Positions 26,611 through 34,801 of a stretch of 64,000 nt of DNA are shown piece after piece. The notes beneath the pieces are model-generated. The model had not been told where the DNA came from and did no database searches. It saw only the letters and a list, made by a program, of their open reading frames with translations. Origin of the DNA: Kroppenstedtia eburnea (GTDB taxonomy: Bacteria; Bacillota; Bacilli; Thermoactinomycetales; DSM-45169); NCBI RefSeq assembly GCF_013282215.1, contig NZ_CP048103.1, forward strand, positions 1,116,001 through 1,180,000, read 5' to 3'. The position numbers and the translations under genes are program-made. Every line of letters begins with the position of its first letter. Position 1 is the first letter of the stretch.

Positions 26611-26650
26611 AACTGGGCCTCTCCTCCTGTGTGGAGGAGGGGCCAGGTTT
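26611..26650 (+). terminator. probable rho-independent terminator
   Basis: Long GC-rich hairpin centred at 26629: CTGGGCC...CTCCTCC pairs with GGAGGAGG...GGCCAGG, followed by TTT only; ends the exporter-acetyltransferase unit. Confidence 0.75.
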
Positions 26651-26749
26651 GTGTGACCCTGTGGCGACGCTTTTTCAATTGATCGCATACCCGGAGGGCG
26701 GAGCAACATATGATGGGAAAAGAGATGTGCCTTGAAGGGACGGTGCCTT

Positions 26750-27688
26750 ATGGAAAATCGTTCGTGGAGGCAGCCTGTGACCACCTGGTTCCGCGGGCAG
26801 AACCAGCTGTGGGTGGAGGGGGAGCCGGACCGCCTCTTCGACTGGATCTTGGACGGGGATGCGGACTGGGTGAAGGAGGAGAGGGATCGCTGGATTCGGA
26901 TCCGGGAACAGCAACGGGAGCGGGGAATCCGACCTGTCAAGGGGGAGACGCGGATCCAGGTGCGCAGGGAAGAAAGGGACGGAGACGGAATCCAAATGCG
27001 GGTAATCGTCCATCAGCGTCAACTCTATGGTTTGTCGGGCCAACTCTACGAACAGGAGGAGATCAACGGCTTTGATCTTCATCTGATCGAGGGCGGGGAC
27101 GGATGGGCCATCACCGGTTGCCGTCAGCTGGAAGAGATCGATACCGGTTCGGATCAGGGATGGACCTATTACCACTCCCCGGATAAAGGGGAGGTGGCCG
27201 GGTCGGGTTACAACCGGATGCAGGCGGTCCAGTATGCCGAAACCTGGTGGAATGGATCCAATCCCCGCTACCGAAAATTTGAAGATAACTGTACCAACTA
27301 TATTTCCCAATGCATCCATGCCGGAGGGATCCCGATGGCTTACAGTTCGCGGCGGGATCGGGGCTGGTGGTACCGGGGAGGCTGGGAAAACTGGAGCTAC
27401 AGCTGGGCGGTGGCCCATGGTTTGCAGGGATATCTGTCCGGTGGCGGAACGATGAAGGCCCGTTCCGTGGGCTCACCTCAGGATCTGCAACCGGGGGATA
27501 TCATCTGCTATGACTTTGACGGAAACGGGAGGTGGGAGCATAATACCATCGTCACCGCCGTGGATGCCTCGGGGATGCCGCTGGTAAATGCCCACACCGT
27601 CAACAGCCGCCGGAGATACTGGGATTACCGGGATTCCCACGCCTGGACACCCCGGTGTAAATACCGCTATTATCATCTGGATGGTTAA
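26750..27688 (+). CDS. amidase domain-containing protein (PF12671)
   Basis: A 312-residue protein whose C-terminal half (about 150-312) is the putative amidase domain PF12671: YNRMQAVQYAETWWNG, then the catalytic-type Cys in DNCTNYISQCIHAGG, WSYSWAVAHG, LQPGDIICYDFDGNGRWEHN with the His, and the closing YWDYRDS. The N-terminal half is polar and binds no recognisable domain. No clear signal peptide is visible, unlike its paralogue at 30893. The start is ATG 26750, 9 nt after GAAGGGA; an upstream TTG at 26732 is possible. Function in cell-wall or peptide hydrolysis is inferred from the fold. Confidence 0.85.
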   Translation: MENRSWRQPVTTWFRGQNQLWVEGEPDRLFDWILDGDADWVKEERDRWIRIREQQRERGIRPVKGETRIQVRREERDGDGIQMRVIVHQRQLYGLSGQLYEQEEINGFDLHLIEGGDGWAITGCRQLEEIDTGSDQGWTYYHSPDKGEVAGSGYNRMQAVQYAETWWNGSNPRYRKFEDNCTNYISQCIHAGGIPMAYSSRRDRGWWYRGGWENWSYSWAVAHGLQGYLSGGGTMKARSVGSPQDLQPGDIICYDFDGNGRWEHNTIVTAVDASGMPLVNAHTVNSRRRYWDYRDSHAWTPRCKYRYYHLDG

Positions 27689-27716
27689 CCCCTGCAGAAG
27701 CTGCGGGGGTCTTTTT
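27688..27716 (+). terminator. rho-independent terminator after the amidase gene
   Basis: Stem ACCCCTGCAG (27688-27697) and CTGCGGGGGT (27701-27710), 3-nt loop, then CTTTTT. Its 3' arm GGGGGT lies 5 nt before the TTG start of the next small gene and could act as its ribosome site. Confidence 0.85.
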
Positions 27717-27984
27717 GAAAAAACGGATCAAAGTTGCCTTGGGCACCAGCGTAATTAAAGCACTCTGTTTTGCGCAAAATATCCCTGCAGACTTTGTAAA
27801 GGAGATTCGGCAATATATGAATCATAATCATGTGATCGGCTATGCGACATTGGCGTTAAAAAACTTGGGGTATTCACAAGATGAGATTTGGAAAGTGATT
27901 CATGAGATGCACAGTCTCTTTGATTTTAAATCGGAAGAGGAAGCCGCCGAACAAGCGGAAGACTTTTTACAAGAGCGGCAATAG
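27715..27984 (+). CDS. small hypothetical protein (89 aa)
   Basis: An unrecognised protein starting KKRIKVALGTSVIKALCFAQ, with an even mix of helix-forming residues and an acidic, glutamate-rich end (SEEEAAEQAEDFLQERQ). No domain is visible to me. No ATG suits it; TTG 27715 is used, with GGGGGT from the preceding terminator stem 5 nt upstream, so real translation would require read-through or a promoter within that region. Codon use is native-like, and a second small gene follows 23 nt later. Confidence 0.6.
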   Translation: MKKRIKVALGTSVIKALCFAQNIPADFVKEIRQYMNHNHVIGYATLALKNLGYSQDEIWKVIHEMHSLFDFKSEEEAAEQAEDFLQERQ

Positions 27985-28007
27985 GGCAGGATGACAAAAG
28001 AGGAGTG

Positions 28008-28184
28008 ATGGAATTGGCCGAAAATAAACGACCGGACCAACAAAGAGTGGATGCGGAAAAATTACGAGCGCAACAAGCAGAAGACCTCCGGTCCCAAACC
28101 GCCGGTCAACTGCGCGATGACCATCCATCGGAAAAGACTGAACAGGATGGATCCGGACCGGATCGTTATTGCGGTGGAACTTGA
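28008..28184 (+). CDS. small hydrophilic hypothetical protein (58 aa)
   Basis: A short, highly charged protein (Gln, Asp, Glu and Arg rich: KRPDQQRVDAEKLRAQQAED, then DDHPSEKTEQDGSGPD) with no hydrophobic segment. GAGGAG precedes ATG 28008 by about 2 nt and an in-frame TTG 28014 by 8 nt, so TTG 28014 may be the real start (56 aa). It follows the 89-aa gene closely and precedes a MITE-like repeat. Small acidic proteins of this kind are common in spore formers, but I cannot place it. Confidence 0.55.
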   Translation: MELAENKRPDQQRVDAEKLRAQQAEDLRSQTAGQLRDDHPSEKTEQDGSGPDRYCGGT

Positions 28185-28265
28185 CGCTCCCCGCACCTGA
28201 AGGCGTGGGATATACCACAGGCACGTACCGATGGTCGTATGGGCAATCTCCAGTAACCGGAAAAA

Positions 28266-28391
28266 ACATTGTGAGAACAACAGAGGGAGGGTGGGGTTTC
28301 ACATGGAGTGACTTTGGCTCGTCAGAACAACGGAAGGACATGTGAAACCCCATCCCGACCGTCTTCAAACGCAGTAACTCACAATACTTCC
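28266..28391 (+). repeat. MITE-like palindromic repeat, copy 5 (short form)
   Basis: Terminal repeats are ACATTGTGAGAA (left) and CTCACAATACTTCC (right). Hairpin arms are GGGGTTTCACATG and CATGTGAAACCCC, where the extra G in the left arm is matched by an extra C in the right arm relative to the other copies. The loop keeps GGAGTGACTTTGGCTCGT and AGAACAACGGAA. It lies in the 437-base gap between the small genes and degV. Confidence 0.87.
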
Positions 28392-28503
28392 AGTTGCCGT
28401 ATCTCAGGGAATGACTGCTTGGTTACAAGGGGGCACCGAAGGACAATCGCTTTCATCCCCATAGTTGAAGCTTGGGATTTTCCCGCTGGAAAAGATATAA
28501 AAA

Positions 28504-28547
28504 GACGATTTCCCTGCCTTTGTATCAGGAAATCGTCCATTTTTTTA
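28504..28547. terminator. bidirectional terminator near degV
   Basis: Stem GACGATTTCC (28504-28513) and GGAAATCGTC (28528-28537) with TTTTTTT after it on the plus strand and an A-run before it (a U-run for the minus-strand degV). It follows MITE-like copy 5. Confidence 0.85.
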
Positions 28548-28621
28548 TCCAGGGATTGGGGTTGTCGAATCACGAGGAGTGACTGACAAGGTTTTCGATT
28601 CACCGGGAAGTGAGATGGGAC

Positions 28622-29476
28622 TCACTCCCCTTCTTCCACCGGTTGGATCACCAGTCCAAGCAGACCGGGGCCGGTGTGGACGACCAGGGCGGGGCTGATG
28701 GAGCTGATATACAGTTCACACACATTTTCCAATTCTTTCAGACGCTCTTTGAGTGCCTCCGCCTCTTTTTCCGCTTTGCCTTGGAGGATGGCGATCCGGG
28801 CTTTGGTGGATTCGATCTGTTTCATGATCGGATCCGTCAGTTTTTTCATCGATTGTTTTTTGCCACGGGCCAGGTTGTGAGGATAATACTTTCCTTCCCC
28901 GTCGAGGGAGATGATCGGTTTCAGGTTGAGGAGGGAACCGAGGGAGGCGGCCACTTTTCCGATGCGCCCCCCTTCTTTCAAATATTCCAGTGTATCGACG
29001 ACAAAATATCCTTTAATCAGATCTTTTGCCTCCTCGATTCGGTTCAGGATTTCGGAGTAGTCCAATTTTTCCTTGATCAGTTTGGCGGATTCCAGGACGA
29101 GGAAGCCGAGGACCCAGGACAAGCCTTTGGAATCGATCACATCGATCTTCATTCCCTTGAAATCTTCGGCCATCAGGCGGAAATTATTGTATGTGCCACT
29201 CAGACCGGAGGAGAGGGCAACCACGATACAATGGGTGTATCCCTCCTGTTGCAACTCCCTGAATGTTTGTTGGATATCTTCAGGGGAAGGCATGGAGGTT
29301 TTGGGAATCTCCTCTTCCAACCGATCATAAACCTCCTGCGGCGTGATCTCCACCCCATCCCGGTATTCCCGCTCCCGATAGATGATGCGCAGGGGAACCA
29401 CCCGGATCTTCCAACGTTCCAACAGGTCAACAGGTAAATCGCAAGAACTGTCCGTCACCAGCGCGATCTTCGACAT
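28622..29476 (-). CDS. DegV family protein (fatty acid-binding, FakB-like)
   Basis: DegV proteins bind fatty acids; FakB members present them to the kinase FakA for phospholipid synthesis. The 284-residue protein starts ALVTDSSCDLPVDLLERW, with the family signature TSMPSPEDIQQTF and IVVALSSGLSGTYNNF, and LKEGGRIGKVAASLGSLLNLKPII in the second lobe. Ser in TSMPSP and Thr/Ser in VTDSS are the usual lipid carboxylate contacts. ATG 29476 follows AAGGGGGAG. It is a lone gene on the minus strand, ending near the terminator at 28504. Confidence 0.92.
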   Translation of the reverse strand: MSKIALVTDSSCDLPVDLLERWKIRVVPLRIIYREREYRDGVEITPQEVYDRLEEEIPKTSMPSPEDIQQTFRELQQEGYTHCIVVALSSGLSGTYNNFRLMAEDFKGMKIDVIDSKGLSWVLGFLVLESAKLIKEKLDYSEILNRIEEAKDLIKGYFVVDTLEYLKEGGRIGKVAASLGSLLNLKPIISLDGEGKYYPHNLARGKKQSMKKLTDPIMKQIESTKARIAILQGKAEKEAEALKERLKELENVCELYISSISPALVVHTGPGLLGLVIQPVEEGE

Positions 29477-29630
29477 AATACTCCCCCTTGTGACAAGTTA
29501 TCCCCAGTATACGGCCTCTCTCCCCTCGATACAACAAGAATAAGGAGATGGAGTGCCGGTATGGTTGGGAATTCGATTCGTTTTCCGATACAATAGAAAA
29601 GGAATTGATCGGAAAGGGTTGGAAGAGCTC

Positions 29631-30095
29631 ATGCCGTTTCACATCTGTCTGGTTGAACCGGAGATTCCCAACAACACCGGCAATATCGCCCGTACCTGCG
29701 CAGTGACGGGTTCGGTGCTTCACCTGATCCGTCCCCTCGGATTTTCCACTGAAGACAAATATCTGAAACGATCGGGGATGGATTACTGGTACAAGGTGGA
29801 TGTCCGGTATTATGACTCCTTTGCGGAGTTTACCGCATCCTTTCCCGGGGGGCGCTTTTTTTGTGCCACGACCAAGGCACAACGAAGTTACACCTCCTTC
29901 TCCTACCGGGAAGGGGATATCTTCGTCTTTGGAAAGGAGTCGAAGGGGCTGCCCCCGGAAATTTTGGAGACCTATCGTGATACCAATATCCGGATCCCGA
30001 TGCGGCCGGTTGTCCGCTCCCACAACCTGGGGAATTCAGCGGCGATCATCCTGTATGAAGCATTGCGGCAGACGGATTTTCCCGGATTGGATTAA
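29631..30095 (+). CDS. trmL: tRNA (cytidine(34)-2'-O)-methyltransferase
   Basis: This SPOUT methyltransferase modifies the wobble nucleotide of tRNA-Leu with S-adenosylmethionine. The 154-residue, single-domain protein begins HICLVEPEIPNNTGNIARTC, has HLIRPLGFSTEDKYLKRSG, GDIFVFGKESKGLPPEIL and the knotted C-terminal NIRIPMRPVVRSHNLGNSAA, all diagnostic of TrmL. I use ATG 29631 after GGAAGAG; the open frame further upstream is not TrmL-like. The following HAD hydrolase gene starts 24 nt downstream, so the two are probably co-transcribed. No nearby partner for its other modification steps is seen. Confidence 0.93.
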   Translation: MPFHICLVEPEIPNNTGNIARTCAVTGSVLHLIRPLGFSTEDKYLKRSGMDYWYKVDVRYYDSFAEFTASFPGGRFFCATTKAQRSYTSFSYREGDIFVFGKESKGLPPEILETYRDTNIRIPMRPVVRSHNLGNSAAIILYEALRQTDFPGLD

Positions 30096-30119
30096 AAAAA
30101 GAGGAGAGGGGCTGGGAGG

Positions 30120-30839
30120 ATGCTGAAGGTATTGTGTTTCGATTTGGACGGAACCCTGTTGCCGATGGATACAGAGATTTTTATCGGATCTTACATGAAA
30201 GAGCTGGCTCCTTATATGGAAGAAATTCTGCCGCAGGACAAGCTGATCCCGCTGATCTGGGATGCGACCCAAACCATGATTGGCGATCAAGACGGCAGCC
30301 GTACCAATGAAGAGGTGTTCACAGAACGGTTTCTGTCCCGGTCCGGCCTGAAAAAAGAAGAGGTCTGGCCGACCTTTGACAAGTTTTACAGTGAGCATTT
30401 TCCGACATTGAAGCAATATGTTCAACCCTCGCCAAGGTCCCGACAGGTGGTGGAGACCGCCTTGGATCGTGGTTACCGGGTTGCCGTCGCCACCAACCCC
30501 GTTTTTCCAAAGGAAGCGATCCGGGAACGGATGCGCTGGGCCCAAGTGGAGGATCTGGTGGAGTGGGTGTCGGTTTACGAAGAGACTCATTTTTGCAAAC
30601 CGAATCCCGGGTATTACCGGGAGGTGGCGGCGGCCATGGGGGTCTCCCCCGAAGAGTGTGCCATGATCGGCAACGATGTCCAGGAGGACTTGGTGGCAGG
30701 GACGGTCGGCATGAAAACATATCTGGTCACGGATTGTCTGATCGACCGCGGAGAACCGGCTTATCGGCCGGACCAAAAAGGTACGATGGAGGAACTGCTG
30801 GCCGAGATCCGGGAAAGGAAGGGGATCTTTGCCTCCTGA
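30120..30839 (+). CDS. HAD family hydrolase
   Basis: A 239-residue haloacid dehalogenase-like phosphatase. Motif I is LCFDLDGTLLPMD (Asp nucleophile at about residue 8), motif II RVAVATNPVFP, motif III Lys in HFCKPNPGYYREV and motif IV MIGNDVQEDLVAGTVGM. A helical C1 cap (residues 20-95) precedes motif II. The substrate is unknown. ATG 30120 follows GGGAGG with short spacing. A strong hairpin ends it 12 nt after the stop. It follows trmL in the same orientation, but that pairing does not reveal its job. Confidence 0.9.
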   Translation: MLKVLCFDLDGTLLPMDTEIFIGSYMKELAPYMEEILPQDKLIPLIWDATQTMIGDQDGSRTNEEVFTERFLSRSGLKKEEVWPTFDKFYSEHFPTLKQYVQPSPRSRQVVETALDRGYRVAVATNPVFPKEAIRERMRWAQVEDLVEWVSVYEETHFCKPNPGYYREVAAAMGVSPEECAMIGNDVQEDLVAGTVGMKTYLVTDCLIDRGEPAYRPDQKGTMEELLAEIRERKGIFAS

Positions 30840-30850
30840 CCCGGAAATGG

Positions 30851-30882
30851 AGACCCCCCTGTCCACATGGACAGGGGGGTCT
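30851..30882. terminator. perfect GC-rich hairpin between convergent genes
   Basis: Perfect 14-bp stem AGACCCCCCTGTCC (30851-30864) and GGACAGGGGGGTCT (30869-30882), 4-nt loop. There is no strong U tract on either side, so it may slow polymerase or form an mRNA end rather than a canonical terminator. Confidence 0.7.
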
Positions 30883-30892
30883 GATCGTTGAT

Positions 30893-32392
30893 TCAGTTTT
30901 TCACAGTCTCCATTTTAAAGGCATAAACTTTATATTCCGTCAACCAATCCGTGACGTCCTTATCCTTGTTGTCGCTGGTGTGGTAAGTGGCATAGATTCT
31001 GCCGTTTTTAATTTTGGTGACGACGACGCTGTGATCGATACTGCCGTCCCCTTCAAAGTCCACACTGATGATGTCGCCCGCTTTCAACTGGGAGACGTAA
31101 TCAGCTTTTTGGGGCTTGCGAACTTCATCCATGTGTTTATAGAAGCTGTGTGCCACCGCCCAGGACAGGCCCGGTTGTTTGTCATTGTAGAACCAGTAAT
31201 CGTACCAATCGTATCGTCCGACTTTTTCTTTGATGCCTCCCGTTTTGATCACCTGGGAGACGAAGTTGGTGCAGTCATACCAACAGGCAGCACAGCCGCC
31301 ATTGACCCTGCTGTAGTATCCATACTCTGCATTGTTACGTTTGTTCCACCATTTATAGGCGTAATCCACCGCTTTTTTTCGATTGTATCCGTTCTTTTCT
31401 GTTTCCAGCTTGTTTTGGTCGTCTTTGGGTTGTTCCGCCGGGGGTTGTTCCTTACCAGGTTGCTCTCCGGGCTGTTCCGCAGGGGGTTGTTCCTGATCGG
31501 ATTCATCCCCGGGCTGCTCCGCCGGAGGTTGTTCCTTACCGGGTTTGTCTCCGGGCTGTTCCGCCGGAGGCTGTTCCTTACCGGGTTTGTCTCCGGGCTG
31601 TTCCGCCGGAGGCTGTTCCTTACCGGGTTTGTCTCCGGGCTGTTCCGCCGGAGGCTGTTCCTTACCGGGTTTATCTCCGGGCTGTTCCGCCGGAGGCTGT
31701 TCCTTACCGGGTTTGTCTCCGGGTTGTTCCGCCGGAGGTTGTTCCTTACTGGGCTGATCTTTTGGAGGTTGCTGTTTTTCCGGTTCTTCTATCCCTTTAT
31801 CCGGTTTCAGTACAGAACCCGGGTTTTTGATCGGTTGCAGGTTGATGAGTTCCATCCGTTCATCTTTGGTAAGACCTTTGGTCTTCGCCTTCTCGGTCAA
31901 CTCACGGATCCGTTTGTTGTTCACCTTGTTTTCGTACTTGCCCACGTCTTTGACTAACTTGGTGACCTCTTGTTTCTCTTGCGGAGTCAATTGGTCCAGA
32001 TTGGTCGCGGCAGCTTTGACATGATCCCGGAATTTTTTGTCATCCAAGTTGGGCTTGATCGATGGATTGCCAGTCTTTTGCTTGACGATGTAGATGGCTT
32101 TTTGGTTCTGTTGGACGATCTGTTCCTTGGAGGCGGAAATTTCGTTGTAATAGGAAACGTTGTCCACCAGTTCCTTATCGGGCATGTCCGCCAATTCTTC
32201 CGTCGTGAGGTCATCGGCGGCGACTTGGGTTTGCTCGGTGGCGGAGGGCTTGTCCGCGGTTGGCTTTTTGTCGGATTCAAAAGCGCCGGCGTAGGCCAGA
32301 GAGCCTACTACAAGAGCTGTTGCCGTGATTCCGGAGATCCAGATGACTTTCGCCTTCGATCTCCGCTTGCGATCTTTTCGTTTTTCGTCCAA
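30893..32392 (-). CDS. secreted or membrane-anchored amidase domain protein with Pro-rich tandem repeats
   Basis: A 499-residue protein in four parts: a basic N-terminus followed by a hydrophobic segment KVIWISGITATALVVGSLAY (about residues 15-34, likely an uncleaved anchor or signal), an acidic helical region, eight 14-residue repeats based on EQPPAEQPGDKPGK (residues 217-328), and a C-terminal PF12671 amidase domain with YDCTNFVSQVIKTGG, PGLSWAVAHSFYKHM, LKAGDIISVDFEGDGSIDHS. The Pro-rich stretch should span the wall and present the domain at the surface. It starts at TTG 32392, after AAAGGGGGAG. A paralogue without anchor or repeats lies at 26750. Wall-associated hydrolysis is inferred. 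Confidence 0.85.
   Translation of the reverse strand: MDEKRKDRKRRSKAKVIWISGITATALVVGSLAYAGAFESDKKPTADKPSATEQTQVAADDLTTEELADMPDKELVDNVSYYNEISASKEQIVQQNQKAIYIVKQKTGNPSIKPNLDDKKFRDHVKAAATNLDQLTPQEKQEVTKLVKDVGKYENKVNNKRIRELTEKAKTKGLTKDERMELINLQPIKNPGSVLKPDKGIEEPEKQQPPKDQPSKEQPPAEQPGDKPGKEQPPAEQPGDKPGKEQPPAEQPGDKPGKEQPPAEQPGDKPGKEQPPAEQPGDKPGKEQPPAEQPGDESDQEQPPAEQPGEQPGKEQPPAEQPKDDQNKLETEKNGYNRKKAVDYAYKWWNKRNNAEYGYYSRVNGGCAACWYDCTNFVSQVIKTGGIKEKVGRYDWYDYWFYNDKQPGLSWAVAHSFYKHMDEVRKPQKADYVSQLKAGDIISVDFEGDGSIDHSVVVTKIKNGRIYATYHTSDNKDKDVTDWLTEYKVYAFKMETVKN
31409..31744 (-). repeat. in-frame 42-bp tandem repeat, eight units
   Basis: Eight consecutive units within the amidase gene, five encoding exactly EQPPAEQPGDKPGK and three degenerate (ending GDESDQ, GEQPGK and KDDQNK). 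The near-identity of the five units at DNA level suggests recent slippage or recombination, so unit number may vary between strains. Confidence 0.93.
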
Positions 32393-32865
32393 GGTGTCTC
32401 CCCCTTTGTTGAAGCTTGCGAAATATATGATGACGTAAAATCCTGTCAGACTCGTAATTATCATAGATTTCAGCTGGAACAGGGTCAATAGACTGTTAAG
32501 ACTATTATCCTTCCTCTGCCTGCACTTTTTTGGATAAGATTTACTGGATTATTGGTGGATGAGTAACCTTCAGTTTCCTGATTAAACTTGGATGGAGCAT
32601 GCTCCAAGAACCTGTCGCAGGATGTGGACGGGGCTTCTTCTTTGAGAAAGGGTGTTTATTTCGTGGAGTGATGGGAATTAGGTTGAAACATTGTCCCTTT
32701 CTTCGCATACATATATACCACCCCCAAAAGGAAACTTCACTTTAAAAAATAGTTTTCAAGAGCGGTTTGGCACGACGATTCATCATGTGCCCGGGGGACT
32801 TTGAAGCTCTTCATGGACAATCGGACTTTTTCGAATCAGCGAACGGGAGCGGGGAGGAGGCTTCT
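32393..32865. other. intergenic region upstream of prkA
   Basis: About 470 bases between the divergent amidase and prkA genes. No gene is visible: the open frame from 32767 into prkA lacks a ribosome site and PrkA-like residues. CATACATA at 32706-32713 fits the -10 element of mother-cell sigma E promoters (CATACAnT type), consistent with known sigma E control of prkA in Bacillus subtilis, but I see no decisive -35 partner. Confidence 0.35.
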
Positions 32866-34764
32866 ATGGACATCCTGAAACGCATCGCAGAGCAGCGGCA
32901 AAGAGAAGAGAAGCTGGCGTGGGAAGGGTCGTTCGCGGAGTATTTGGAGATGGTTCGACAACGGCCGGAGCTGGCCCAAACATCCCACTCCAGGGTTTAC
33001 CATATGATTGCAGATGCCGGAGTGGAGAAGGATGAGAACGGAAACAAAAATTACTTGTTTTTCAGCCGGGAACTGTTCGGGCTGGATCGGGCCATTGAAC
33101 GTCTGGTGGAGGAATATTTCCATTCGGCGGCACGGCGGCTGGACGTGCGCAAGCGAATCTTGCTCCTGATGGGACCGGTCTCCGGAGGAAAATCGACCAT
33201 TGTCACCATGCTGAAACGGGGACTGGAGCAGTATTCCCGCACCGATGCCGGAGCGGTTTATGCCATCAAGGGTTGTCCGATGCAGGAAGAGCCGCTTCAT
33301 CTCATCCCGGTGTCGATGCGTCCGGGGGCGGAGAAGGAGTTGGGTGTGCGGATTGAAGGAAATCTGTGTCCTTCCTGCCGCCTTCGTGTAAAGGAAGAAT
33401 ACGGGGGGCGGATCGAAGATGTGCCGGTGGAACGGGTGCTCCTGTCGGAGGACGAACGGATTGGGATCGGCACTTTCAGCCCTTCAGACCCCAAATCCCA
33501 GGACATCGCCGACCTGACGGGAAGTATTGACTTTGCCACCATCACCGAATATGGATCGGAGTCCGATCCGAGAGCGTACCGCTTTGACGGGGAGTTGAAT
33601 AAAGCCAACCGGGGACTGATGGAGTTCCAGGAGATGCTGAAGTGTGATGAGAAATTCCTGTGGAATCTGCTCTCCCTCACCCAGGAGGGGAATTTCAAGG
33701 CGGGCCGGTTCGCCCTCATTTCCGCGGATGAGTTGATCGTGGCCCACACGAACGAAGCGGAATACAAAGCTTTCATCTCCAATAAGAAGAATGAAGCACT
33801 TCAATCCCGGATCATCGTGATGCCGATCCCTTACAACCTGCAGGTTTCCGAAGAGGAGAAGATCTACAACAAGCTGATCCGCCAGAGTGATCTCGATCAC
33901 GTGCATATCGCTCCTCATGCCCTTCATGCCGCCGCCATCTTCAGCATCCTGACCCGGTTGAAGGAATCCAAAAAGCAGGGGATGGATCTGGTCAAAAAAA
34001 TGCGTCTGTATGACGGCAAGTCGGTGGACGGATATAAGGAAGCCGATCTGGAGGAACTGCAAAACGAGCACTTGAACGAGGGAATGTCCGGGATCGACCC
34101 CCGGTATGTGATCAACCGCATCTCCAGCGCTCTGATCCGCACCGACTCCGATTGCATGAATGCATTGGACATTCTGCGGGCAATCAAGGATGGTCTCGAC
34201 CAACATCCTTCCATTACCAAGGAAGAACGGGAACGTTATCTGAATTTTATATCTATTGCCAGAAGAGAATACGATGAGCTGGCCAAGAAGGAAGTGCAGA
34301 AGGCTTTTGTCTATTCATACGAAGAATCGGCCAAAACCCTGATGGATAATTACCTGGATAATGTGGAGGCTTTCTGCAACTGGACCAAGATCAAGGATCC
34401 CCTGACCGGGGAGGAACTGGAACCTGACGAGAAACTGATGCGCTCGATTGAGGAACAGATCGGTATTTCCGAAAATGCGAAGAAAGCCTTTCGGGAAGAG
34501 ATTCTGATCCGAATCTCCGCCTACGCCCGCAAAGGGAAAAAATTCGACTATAACAGCCATGACCGGCTGCGGGAAGCGATTCAGAAAAAATTGTTTGCCG
34601 ATCTGAAAGATGTGGTTAAGATCACCACATCCACTAAAACCCCCGATGAGAATCAATTGAAGAAGATCAATGAGGTGACTGCCACCCTGATCGACGAGTA
34701 CGGATATTGCCCCACCTGTGCCAACGACTTGCTCAAATATGTGGGCAGCCTGTTGAACCGCTGA
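32866..34764 (+). CDS. prkA: PrkA serine protein kinase (AAA-type)
   Basis: PrkA is an AAA ATPase fused to a kinase-like domain, expressed in the mother cell during sporulation in Bacillus and known as YeaG in enterobacteria. The 632-residue length and content match: EEKLAWEGSFAEYLEMVRQRP at the start, Walker A in LMGPVSGGKSTIV (about residue 108), the zinc-like CPSCRLRVKEEYGGR, the FKAGRFALISADELIVAHT segment and the C-terminal ATLIDEYGYCPTCANDLLKY. ATG 32866 follows GGGGAGGAGG. yhbH follows after 37 nt, the usual pairing; spoVR is not in the window. Confidence 0.96.
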   Translation: MDILKRIAEQRQREEKLAWEGSFAEYLEMVRQRPELAQTSHSRVYHMIADAGVEKDENGNKNYLFFSRELFGLDRAIERLVEEYFHSAARRLDVRKRILLLMGPVSGGKSTIVTMLKRGLEQYSRTDAGAVYAIKGCPMQEEPLHLIPVSMRPGAEKELGVRIEGNLCPSCRLRVKEEYGGRIEDVPVERVLLSEDERIGIGTFSPSDPKSQDIADLTGSIDFATITEYGSESDPRAYRFDGELNKANRGLMEFQEMLKCDEKFLWNLLSLTQEGNFKAGRFALISADELIVAHTNEAEYKAFISNKKNEALQSRIIVMPIPYNLQVSEEEKIYNKLIRQSDLDHVHIAPHALHAAAIFSILTRLKESKKQGMDLVKKMRLYDGKSVDGYKEADLEELQNEHLNEGMSGIDPRYVINRISSALIRTDSDCMNALDILRAIKDGLDQHPSITKEERERYLNFISIARREYDELAKKEVQKAFVYSYEESAKTLMDNYLDNVEAFCNWTKIKDPLTGEELEPDEKLMRSIEEQIGISENAKKAFREEILIRISAYARKGKKFDYNSHDRLREAIQKKLFADLKDVVKITTSTKTPDENQLKKINEVTATLIDEYGYCPTCANDLLKYVGSLLNR

Positions 34765-34801
34765 CACCCGGCGGCTCGCAAGGAATGGGAGGTGAACCGA
34801 T

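Noticed and set aside
31409-31744. CRISPR-like repeat pattern
   Set aside because: The 42-bp units are contiguous, without spacers, and in frame in a protein gene.
30563-31957. Plus-strand frame of about 464 codons over the repeat-containing amidase gene
   Set aside because: The repeated FRRRLFLTGF text is the antisense of the 42-bp repeat; the minus-strand protein has an anchor, repeats and a real domain.
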